In this document: positions 18,750 to 26,932 of the stretch, in pieces
Position numbering within the stretch: position 1 is the first letter of the stretch
How the letters are laid out: each line of letters begins with the position of its first letter
Assembly: GCA_017996395.1 (NCBI GenBank)
Contig: JAGOHA010000025.1
Span: forward strand, 1 to 37,008
Length of the DNA stretch: 37,008 nt
DNA from: Acidobacteriota bacterium
Lineage (GTDB): Bacteria; Acidobacteriota; JAAYUB01
Direction: 5' to 3'
Program-made: the position numbers and the translations under genes
Notes under the pieces: generated by a model
What the model saw: the letters and a program-made list of their open reading frames with translations, nothing else
What the model was told of the DNA's origin: nothing
Database searches by the model: none

Positions 18750-20796
18750 GGGAGCCTCCTGTCAGATGGGGTGCCGGCATCATGTCGGCCAGCAGCATCT
18801 CCACCTCGGCCAGGACCTGCGTGTCGGTGAAGCCGTGCTGCTGGATGGCGTTGCTGGGGCAGGTGGCGGCGCAGGTGCCGCAGCCGGTGCAGAGCGCCTC
18901 GTTGATCACGGCCACCCCTTTGCGCGGATCGCGGGTGATGGCCTCGTAGGGGCACACGGTGAGACAGGTGCGGCAGCCGGAACAGAGGTCCTCGTTCACC
19001 TGGGCTATGAACGGATCCATCTCGATCTGGCCCTGGGCGATGAGCGCCGCCGCTTTGGACGCGGCGGCGGCGGCCGCAGCGCTGCATTCGGTGATGTCCA
19101 TGGGCCCCTGGCAGGAACCGGCCAGGAACACGCCCGAAACCGCCAGCTCCACCGGCCGCAGCTTCGGGTGCACCTTGAGGAGGAAGCTGTCGTAGCCCAC
19201 CGCGCATTTGTACATGTCGACCAGTTCAGAGATGTCGTGCGGGATCACGCCGGTGGAGAGAACGACCATGTCGACGGGGACCTCGACATCCAGCCGGTTG
19301 GTCAGCAGATCCTGCACCATCACCACCACCGGCCGCTCGCCGCGGGGATCGTGGCGCACCTTCGGCAGCCGCCGCGAGTCGTGCCGGATGAACCGCACGC
19401 CCCGCTCCGACGCGCGTTCGTAGTAATTCTCGTGTCCGCGCCCGTATGTGCGGATGTCCTGATAAACATCGTAGATGACGACGTCGGGGTACCGATCGAT
19501 GATCTCGTTCGCCTGGTGCAGGGTGGCCGTGCAGCAGGTCCGGGCGCAGTAATCGTTCACCTTGCCGGAGGGCTGGGGCATATTGATCCCCTCGTACTGA
19601 CGCGCCCCGGCGCAGTGGATGAAGGCCATGGATTTCACCGGCCGACCGTTCAGGACGAGCTGGCCGGCGGTGGGCCCCTCGGGATCCAGGATGCGGATGA
19701 GTTGTTGCAGCGTGATCACCTCGGGGAAGATGCCGAAGCCGTACTCGCCGAACACCGGCTCGTAGGGGTCATAGCCGGTGGCCAGCACGATCACGCCGGA
19801 GTGAATCTCGATCTCTTTCGGCTCCTGGGACAGGTCGATCCCCTTCCCGCCCACCACCGCCTGGCACTTGCCGCACCGGGTACAGGACCGCCAGTCGATG
19901 GCCGGCATCTGCGGCCAGCAGCCGGGGTAGGGCATGTAGATGGCCTTGCGGCGGGTAAGCCCGAAGTTGAATTCCGAAATGGTCTCCTCGGGGCACGCCG
20001 CCATGGCGATACCCACCTGGGTCAGGCGCTTGTCCACGCCCCGCGGCTGGAGCCGGAGCCGGGTCCGAAAATCGCCGACGATCCCGGAACTTTCGATCAC
20101 CTGCGCACCGGTGTGGACGGTGACCAGGGGATGCTGGACCACCTCGGCGATGAGCTTGCCCAGCAGCTCCTTGGCGTCCTCGTTGGACGGAAAGAGAGTG
20201 TAGAGCTGGGCCATGCGCCCGCCGAGGAAGGGGGTGTTCTCCACCAGCGTCACCCGCATGCCCCGCTTGGCCAGGTCGCGGGTCGCGACAAGGCCGGCCA
20301 CGCCGCCGCCGATGACCAGCGCGGACGGGTGGATCATGATCCGGCGCTTGGCGAGTGGCTGCAGGTGCCGGATCCGGCCCACCGCCGCCCGGACGAGGCG
20401 CGCGGCTTTGCGGGTCGCCGCCTCCTTGTCCTCCACCACCCACGACACCTGCTCGCGGATGTTCACGTGCTCAAAGAGAAACTGGTTCAACCCGGCCCGA
20501 TTCAGGGTCCGGCGGAAGGTCAACTGGTGGAGCGTGGGGGAACAGGCGGCGACGATGACGCGGTTCAGGCCCAGCTCGCGGATCTTCTCCTCGATGAGCA
20601 TCTGGCCGGGGTCCGAGCACATGAACATGTGCGTCGTGGAGAGCACCACGTCGGGCAGCCGGCCTATCTCTTCGGCCACCCGCCGGACATCCACCACGTC
20701 GGAGATGTTCCCGCCGCAGTGGCAGATGAAGACACCGATGCGGATGCCTTCAGCGGGGGGAGTCGGGGGGCGGTGCGTGGGTCGGTCAGCCGTCAT
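18742..20796 (-). CDS. hdrA: HdrA-type electron-bifurcating-like flavoprotein (long form)
   Basis: 684 residues, first gene of the operon. The N-terminal HdrA domain (~18-150) has VFICHCGGN (C25, C27), CSDPGQ and ACSPTLHQLTFRR. FAD-binding fold GGGVAGLVATRDLAKRG near 162-178; HdrA-type YCARTCCTATLHQA near 415. A C-terminal two-cluster ferredoxin has CSGCRTCLTVCP (605-616) and CTGCGTCAATCP (636-647). Two departures from classic HdrA stand out. The inserted ferredoxin region reads CTRCGKCQAVV, losing the fourth Cys and the Pro, with no second motif. The usual REQCSWVH reads REQVSWVV. In methanogens HdrA carries the bifurcating FAD of MvhADG-HdrABC. The ATG at 20794-20796 has AGGAGG four bases upstream. 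It likely receives electrons from MvhD. Confidence 0.93.
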   Translation of the reverse strand: MTADRPTHRPPTPPAEGIRIGVFICHCGGNISDVVDVRRVAEEIGRLPDVVLSTTHMFMCSDPGQMLIEEKIRELGLNRVIVAACSPTLHQLTFRRTLNRAGLNQFLFEHVNIREQVSWVVEDKEAATRKAARLVRAAVGRIRHLQPLAKRRIMIHPSALVIGGGVAGLVATRDLAKRGMRVTLVENTPFLGGRMAQLYTLFPSNEDAKELLGKLIAEVVQHPLVTVHTGAQVIESSGIVGDFRTRLRLQPRGVDKRLTQVGIAMAACPEETISEFNFGLTRRKAIYMPYPGCWPQMPAIDWRSCTRCGKCQAVVGGKGIDLSQEPKEIEIHSGVIVLATGYDPYEPVFGEYGFGIFPEVITLQQLIRILDPEGPTAGQLVLNGRPVKSMAFIHCAGARQYEGINMPQPSGKVNDYCARTCCTATLHQANEIIDRYPDVVIYDVYQDIRTYGRGHENYYERASERGVRFIRHDSRRLPKVRHDPRGERPVVVMVQDLLTNRLDVEVPVDMVVLSTGVIPHDISELVDMYKCAVGYDSFLLKVHPKLRPVELAVSGVFLAGSCQGPMDITECSAAAAAAASKAAALIAQGQIEMDPFIAQVNEDLCSGCRTCLTVCPYEAITRDPRKGVAVINEALCTGCGTCAATCPSNAIQQHGFTDTQVLAEVEMLLADMMPAPHLTGGSHE

Positions 20797-20836
20797 ACGT
20801 CCTCCTGCCCGGTGCGACCGGCGCGCGTAGTTTCCG

Positions 20837-20872
20837 CTCCCGGGAAACAGATAACCCTTCTCCTCCCGGGAG
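20837..20872 (-). promoter_or_regulatory. Twin palindromic boxes in the leader of the hdrA-mvh operon
   Basis: CTCCCGGGA at 20837-20845 and CTCCCGGGAG at 20863-20872 are each palindromic, with centres 26 bases apart. Because they are also complementary to each other, the transcript could fold into a nine-base-pair stem with an 18-base loop. They lie between the promoter at 20911-20939 and the hdrA start, so either a repressor operator or an RNA leader structure is possible. Confidence 0.5.
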
Positions 20873-20910
20873 AACTGGCTAAGCTCGTATTAAGAACAAA
20901 ATTTTCACTC

Positions 20911-20939
20911 AGTATAAAAAGCGGACAAAACAAATGCAA
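20911..20939 (-). promoter_or_regulatory. Probable sigma70 promoter of the hdrA-mvh-qmo operon
   Basis: On the minus strand TTGCAT is followed after exactly 17 bases by TATACT (5 of 6 to consensus), within an AT-rich stretch that stands out from the GC-rich surroundings. Transcription would begin near 20904, giving a leader of about 108 bases. No GG-N10-GC sigma54 element was found here by eye despite the neighbouring sigma54 activator. Confidence 0.6.
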
Positions 20940-21048
20940 GCGAAACGTGGGGAAAATAAACACCGCGACCGTCGGACGGCCACAAATTCAACACGGCTGG
21001 ATCGATGAAGTGATTCGGTCGAGAAGCCGCGCCCCTTCGGCCACAGAG

Positions 21049-21071
21049 AAGCGGCTGTTCGCAGGCCGCTT
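21049..21071 (-). terminator. Hairpin directly after the sigma54 activator gene
   Basis: AAGCGGC and GCCGCTT form a seven-base-pair stem with a nine-base loop, beginning one base after the stop codon at 21073. On the minus strand the stem is followed by a pyrimidine-rich CTCTG rather than a T run, so termination is plausible but weak. It separates the obg-nadD-rsfS-activator unit from the hdrA promoter. Confidence 0.4.
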
Positions 21072-21072
21072 T

Positions 21073-22026
21073 TCAGATGCCGTACAGGCGGCGCTTTTCC
21101 AGCAGCGTCTTGCGGTGGATTCCCAGGATGTTCGCCGCCTCCCCCTTGCGGCCGCCGGTGGCCCGCAGCACCCGCACGATGTGATCCCGTTCCACCTCGG
21201 CCAGCGACCGGAGGCGCTCCGCCGCCGCCGCCGCCCCCGGCTGGGCCGGCAGCTCGGACCGCGGCACCGCCGCGCCCGGGTAGAGCAGCACCCAGCGCCG
21301 CACCAGATTCTGCAGCTCCCGGACGTTGCCGGGGAATGGATGGCGGGCGAGCTGGTGCACGAAGTCGGGCGCCAGCTCCGGCTCGCTCGCGCGCGCCCGG
21401 CGCGCCTCGGTCCGGATGCAGAAAGCCAGCCAGTCGGGGAAACCGGCGGGGTCGTCGCGCAGCGGCGGCAGTCCCAGCGCGAACAGGGCCAGCCGGTAGT
21501 AAAGCTCCTGCCGCAGGACGCCTTGGCGGACCAGCTCGCCCGGCTCGCCCTGGGTCAGCCCGATGAAGCGGGTATCAAGGACAATTTCGGCGCGTCCGCC
21601 CATGGGGGTGAAGCGCCCCTGTTCCACCACGCGCAGGAGCTTGGCCTGCGCCGCGAGCGACAACGAATCCAGCTCATCGAACACCAGGGTGCCGCCGTTG
21701 GCCTGCAGCAGCCAGCCGTCGTGATCGTCGGCGGCGCCGGTGAACGCGCCGCGGACGTAGCCGAACAGCTCGGTCTCGATGAGCGGGTCGGGCAGCGAGG
21801 CGCAGCCGATTTCAATGTACGGGCCGTCGCGGCGGGGGCCCAGGCGGTGGGCCAGGTAGGCGAACAGGTTCTTGCCGGTGCCGCTCTCCCCCCAGATGAG
21901 GCAGTTGGTGTCGGCGGCGGCGATCCGGCGCAAGGTGTCAAACACCGGCCGGAGCGGCCCCGCCCCGAGGTGCACCTCGGCGGCCAGCTCCGGCGGAATC
22001 ACGCCCGCGGGTTCGGGCGGCGGCAT
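21073..22026 (-). CDS. Sigma54-dependent activator without N-terminal sensor domain
   Basis: 317 residues: an AAA+ domain with Walker A GESGTGKN (46-53), the sigma54-contacting GAFTGA loop (~93), Walker B-like TLVFDELD (~113) and VRELQN (~237), followed by a FIS-type helix-turn-helix at the C-terminus (GGRKGEAANILGIHRKTLLEKR). Only about 20 residues precede the AAA+ domain, so there is no receiver, PAS or GAF module; activity must be set by expression level or a partner protein. The ATG has GAGGAGG four bases upstream and lies 12 bases after the rsfS stop, so it appears to be the last gene of the obg operon. It is immediately upstream of the hdrA-mvh operon on the same strand. Its target promoters are not identified. 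Confidence 0.92.
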   Translation of the reverse strand: MPPPEPAGVIPPELAAEVHLGAGPLRPVFDTLRRIAAADTNCLIWGESGTGKNLFAYLAHRLGPRRDGPYIEIGCASLPDPLIETELFGYVRGAFTGAADDHDGWLLQANGGTLVFDELDSLSLAAQAKLLRVVEQGRFTPMGGRAEIVLDTRFIGLTQGEPGELVRQGVLRQELYYRLALFALGLPPLRDDPAGFPDWLAFCIRTEARRARASEPELAPDFVHQLARHPFPGNVRELQNLVRRWVLLYPGAAVPRSELPAQPGAAAAAERLRSLAEVERDHIVRVLRATGGRKGEAANILGIHRKTLLEKRRLYGI

Positions 22027-22038
22027 GGCGCCTCCTCG

Positions 22039-22379
22039 TCAGGGCAGCGCGCGGACGTCCACGACCTTGCCGTCCGCCCAGAGCCGCTCGAGTTCGTAAT
22101 ACTCCCGGGTCTCGATGGAAAAGATGTGGACGATGAAATCGAAGTAGTCGAGGAGCACCCACTCGGCGTTCTGGTAGCCTTCGACGTGGGCGGTCTCGAT
22201 CCCCTTCTCCCCCAGTTTTTTCTGCAGTTCGTCGGCCAGCGTCTGGATGTGCTTCTCGTTGGCCCCCGAGCAGATGATGAAATAGTTGGTGAAATTGGAG
22301 ATTCTGGAGATGTCGATGATCCGGACATCAATGGCTTTCTTGCTGTCCAGGATTTCGTGGATGATGGCGAGTGTCTCTT

Positions 22380-22383
<4 letters not shown>
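22039..22383 (-). CDS. rsfS: Ribosomal silencing factor RsfS
   Basis: Binds ribosomal protein uL14 and blocks subunit joining during starvation. 114 residues with the conserved pattern KAIDVRIIDIS, NYFIICSGAN and the WVLLDYFDFIVHIF...REYYELERLW signature. The start ATG (22381-22383) overlaps the nadD stop as ATGA, so translation is coupled. The order obg-nadD-rsfS is a common bacterial arrangement. Confidence 0.97.
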
Positions 22384-24096
<1,713 letters not shown>

Positions 24097-24130
24097 ATTC
24101 TAGCCCGGTGTCGGGGGAAAGGAAACGGGT

Positions 24131-24391
24131 TTACTCGGCCTGGGGGATGATGCTCACGAACTTGCCCCGGATGCCGCGATCGCGGAATGCCACGATCCCG
24201 GTCACCTTGGCGTACAGGGTGTCGTCCTTGCCGCGGCCGACGTTGAGACCCGGCTTGAGCGGTGTGCCCCGCTGCCGGACCAGGATGCTGCCGCCGGAGA
24301 CCAGTTCGCCGGCGAAGCGTTTGATCCCCAGCCGCTGCGAGTGGCTGTCGCGCCCGTTTCTGGAGCTGCCCACACCTTTCTTATGTGCCAT
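24131..24391 (-). CDS. rpmA: 50S ribosomal protein bL27
   Basis: Ribosomal protein whose N-terminal tail reaches towards the peptidyl transferase centre. 86 residues beginning [22 protein letters not shown], with [10 protein letters not shown] and [14 protein letters not shown] typical of bL27. There is no Firmicutes-type cleaved N-terminal extension. It starts six bases after the rplU stop and is followed by a strong terminator. Confidence 0.98.
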   Translation of the reverse strand: MAHKKGVGSSRNGRDSHSQRLGIKRFAGELVSGGSILVRQRGTPLKPGLNVGRGKDDTLYAKVTGIVAFRDRGIRGKFVSIIPQAE

Positions 24392-24397
24392 GGCGTC

Positions 24398-24718
24398 TCA
24401 CTCCGTCTTCATGGAAATTTTGTCGATCTTCAGAGCGGTGTACGGCTGGCGGTGACCGTTGAAGCGTTTGTACTGCTTGCGGATCTTCTTCTTGAAGACG
24501 ATCACCTTGTCTGCCTGGCCGTGCTCCATCACGGTCGCCTGGACGGCGGCGTTCTGGATGGTGGGAGTGCCCACCAGGACCGCATCGTCGGTATCGAGCA
24601 ACAGGACGTCGTCAATGGTGACGTGGTCGCCCACGGGAACGTCGAGCAGTTCCACCCGGACCACCTGCCCTTCTGCCGCCTTGTACTGCTTGCCGCCGGA
24701 ACGAATGATCGCAAACAC
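24398..24718 (-). CDS. rplU: 50S ribosomal protein bL21
   Basis: Ribosomal protein binding 23S rRNA. 106 residues opening MFAIIRSGGKQYKAAEGQVVRVE, with the C-terminal FKKKIRKQYKRFNGHRQPYT basic stretch of bL21. The start is GTG at 24716-24718, preceded by CCTCCC and, farther, GGAGG at the other arm of a small hairpin. It is first in the rplU-rpmA unit behind a consensus promoter. Confidence 0.97.
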   Translation of the reverse strand: MFAIIRSGGKQYKAAEGQVVRVELLDVPVGDHVTIDDVLLLDTDDAVLVGTPTIQNAAVQATVMEHGQADKVIVFKKKIRKQYKRFNGHRQPYTALKIDKISMKTE

Positions 24719-24719
24719 G

Positions 24720-24732
24720 GGAGGATACCTCC
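24720..24732 (-). promoter_or_regulatory. Small inverted repeat containing the rplU ribosome binding site
   Basis: GGAGG TAT CCTCC on the minus strand lies two bases before the GTG start, so the GGAGG Shine-Dalgarno can pair with CCTCC in a five-base-pair hairpin. Ribosomal protein operons often use leader structures for feedback control; whether this one does is unknown. Confidence 0.4.
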
Positions 24733-24751
24733 ATCGATTTTCGAGCGGTGG

Positions 24752-24780
24752 ATTATAGCCAGCCGCCGGCGGCTTGTCAA
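24752..24780 (-). promoter_or_regulatory. Perfect consensus sigma70 promoter for rplU-rpmA
   Basis: TTGACA, a 17-base spacer and TATAAT, all matching consensus, on the minus strand. Transcription would start near 24745, about 27 bases before the rplU start. Inside the spacer 24761-24774 is a perfect 14-base palindrome AGCCGCCGGCGGCT that touches the -35 element. Confidence 0.9.
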
Positions 24781-24798
24781 TCGGAATGTTGTACGAAA

Positions 24799-26718
24799 TT
24801 ACTGCGCCGGCTGCTCCCCGGATTCAGCCGGCTCCGACGCCGCCGGCCCGGTCTCGATCTTGGCCAACTCCTCCTGCGCCCAGAGCGGGTACTTCTCCTC
24901 GGCCAGCTCCACGGTGATCTTGCCGTGCAGCCAGCTCAGGTTCATGGGGTATTCCTCGGGGTGCATGATCACGAAGAAGAAGTGCCAGACCAGGATCGCC
25001 AGGGTAGCCAGGATGGCCTCGTAGTAATGGATCACCTCGCTGACCCGGATGATCCAGAAGGGGAAGATCCCGGTGGATTCCACGGGGAACCACAGCACGA
25101 AGCCCGTCACGGCCATGATCACCGTCCCCCAGACCAGCGCCCAGTACTCGGCCTTCTCGGAGTAATCGTACCGCCGGAAAAGCGGCCGCTCCTTCGACAA
25201 GCCGAGGTGGTAACGGAGGTTGACGACGACCAGGCGGATGTCCTCCCAGCGGAGCCAGAGCGCCTTCAGCTGGGCCCGGCCCTTGACGCTGAACGCCAGG
25301 TATGCCAGATGCCAGACGCCGGTGGCGAGCAGGCCCACCGCGAAGACGCGGTGCAACACCGAGCGCACCGGCTCGGTCATGCCCAGCGCCCGCAGCCACT
25401 CGAAGAAGAAGCTGTCGGAGAACTTGAGCGCAAAACCGGTCACCGCCAGCCCGATGAAGGTGATGGTGAGCAGGATGTGCATCCAGATTTCCTGCGCGTG
25501 GAACCGGGTCAGGCGCGGCGCCCGGCTCTCGTGATGGTGCTTGCGGCGGAAGAAGTAATACAGGATCAGCACGTTGTGGGCCACCATGCTGCCGATGACC
25601 GCGAGGATCATCAGGACGTAGAAGGTCTGGAAGAAACCGGCCAGGCGGTTTTCCTGCAGATTGGCCGTGGCGTGGGTGTAGCTGCGGGCGAATTCCGGCG
25701 TGGCGCCCGGATGGCAGCGGGCGCAGGTGCCCGTCACGTTGCCGACGGCGACCGTGGAGGCCGGATCCCGCTTGGGCCGGATCTCGTGAGATTCGTGGCA
25801 ACTGACGCAGGTGGCCGCGCGCGGACTGTTGAGCTTGAGGCTCAGGCCGTGGTACGAATCCACGAACTCGGCGGCGGCGCCCATCCGGGTGCCGTACTTG
25901 CGCAGAATTTTCGGGCTGGTGTGGCAATCGAGGCAGAGCTGGAAGCTGATCTGCCGGTTGAAGGTGGCCGAATCGGCCGCGTCACGTCCCAGGATTTCAT
26001 GCTCGCCGTGACAGTTGGTGCAGGTGGGCGAATCCGAGATGCCCAGCTTGAACGCCTTGCCGTGGATGCCCGCCAGGTATTCATCCGTGACCTTCTGGTG
26101 GCATCTGCCGCAGGTCTCCGGGATCCGCCACCGATGAATGCTGCTCTCGGTGTCGGCGGAGCCGCGCAGGTCGTGTGTGCCGTGGCAGTCGGCGCAGGAG
26201 GCCGCCTGCAGGTTCCCCTGGCCGATCCGTTTGGCGTGCGCGGAGCGGGAGTAGCTTTCGAAGACGTAGGGCAGAAGGACCTCCCGGTCCTTCAAGCCGT
26301 GCATGCCGTGGCATTTTCCGCACAGTTGGGATTCGTTGGACTTGTGGGTGGGCGAGTTGGGATCGCTGGCCGGCAGCATGTCGTGCACGCCGTGGCAGCT
26401 GGCGCAAGTGGGCGCCGCCCCTTTCCCCAGCGCGGAGGTCTGGGCGTGGATGCTCCGCGCGTAATCGGTCGTCACCTCCTCGTGGCAGGACGCGCAGTCG
26501 GCCGGCGGCAGCTTCTCCGCATGGGGGAAATCGGTAACGCCCTGCAGGCCGGTGTGGCAGTCCACGCACGCCATGCCCGCCTGGCCGTGGACGGAGGCCT
26601 CGTACTGTTTCGGGTCCACGGTGTCGTGGCACTGGAGGCACGTCGCGGTGTCCGCCAGGGTCAGTCCGCAACCCGCAATCCAAAGCGCCGCCAGCGGCAG
26701 CAACCGGCTGAATTTCAT
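24799..26718 (-). CDS. Eleven-haem cytochrome c fused to a cytochrome b domain
   Basis: 639 residues. An N-terminal export signal (MKFSRLLPLAALWIAGC) is followed by an extracytoplasmic region with eleven CxxCH haem c motifs over residues ~25-340 (CLQCH, CVDCH, CASCH twice, CGKCH, CADCH, CGRCH, CTNCH, CLDCH, CVSCH, CARCH). About four membrane helices then follow (~370-610) with histidines suited to haem b, for example MHILLTITFIG and VIHYYEAIL. It is a ready-made path between the quinone pool and periplasmic haems. IAGC could be a lipobox with the lipidated Cys at 17; alternatively cleavage follows LTLA. ATG 26716-26718 has GAGGAT eight bases upstream; longer readings lack a signal. It is transcribed divergently from the NapC-like gene. 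The physiological acceptor is unknown. Confidence 0.92.
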   Translation of the reverse strand: MKFSRLLPLAALWIAGCGLTLADTATCLQCHDTVDPKQYEASVHGQAGMACVDCHTGLQGVTDFPHAEKLPPADCASCHEEVTTDYARSIHAQTSALGKGAAPTCASCHGVHDMLPASDPNSPTHKSNESQLCGKCHGMHGLKDREVLLPYVFESYSRSAHAKRIGQGNLQAASCADCHGTHDLRGSADTESSIHRWRIPETCGRCHQKVTDEYLAGIHGKAFKLGISDSPTCTNCHGEHEILGRDAADSATFNRQISFQLCLDCHTSPKILRKYGTRMGAAAEFVDSYHGLSLKLNSPRAATCVSCHESHEIRPKRDPASTVAVGNVTGTCARCHPGATPEFARSYTHATANLQENRLAGFFQTFYVLMILAVIGSMVAHNVLILYYFFRRKHHHESRAPRLTRFHAQEIWMHILLTITFIGLAVTGFALKFSDSFFFEWLRALGMTEPVRSVLHRVFAVGLLATGVWHLAYLAFSVKGRAQLKALWLRWEDIRLVVVNLRYHLGLSKERPLFRRYDYSEKAEYWALVWGTVIMAVTGFVLWFPVESTGIFPFWIIRVSEVIHYYEAILATLAILVWHFFFVIMHPEEYPMNLSWLHGKITVELAEEKYPLWAQEELAKIETGPAASEPAESGEQPAQ

Positions 26719-26760
26719 AATGACGTATCCTCGATCGGCGTTCTGTATTCTGACGTAAAG

Positions 26761-26789
26761 ATAATATTCCACCTCGACTGGACTCGCAA
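26761..26789 (-). promoter_or_regulatory. Sigma70-type promoter of the 11-haem cytochrome gene
   Basis: TTGCGA and TATTAT on the minus strand are separated by 17 bases; the -10 matches 5 of 6. The transcript would start near 26754, 36 bases before the start codon. It is one arm of the divergent 214-base region between the two cytochrome genes. No equally good promoter was seen for the plus-strand gene; TTGAGT near 26868 with an AT-rich TATATG stretch is only a weak candidate. Confidence 0.65.
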
Positions 26790-26932
26790 TCCCCAATTTG
26801 ATCTTGGCCGATGAGTTTCGCATTTTTGCTGCAATCCGGCCCGGAGCCACCAGGCATCGAAAACGTCTTGAGTTTCAGACAAATTCCATATATGTATTGA
26901 ACATTGGCCGATTTTCCATCAGGCGGTGACGC

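Noticed and set aside
12783..20796. Hidden hdrB in the operon.
   Set aside because: No CCG (CX31-39CCX35-36CXXC-type) domain was found in any gene of the operon; the only CCG domains are in the divergent gene at 8176-10155.
20797..21072. Sigma54 (-24/-12) promoter for the hdrA operon, expected because a sigma54 activator is adjacent.
   Set aside because: A TTGCA sequence is present, but no GG at the required distance upstream was found, whereas a sigma70-type arrangement fits.
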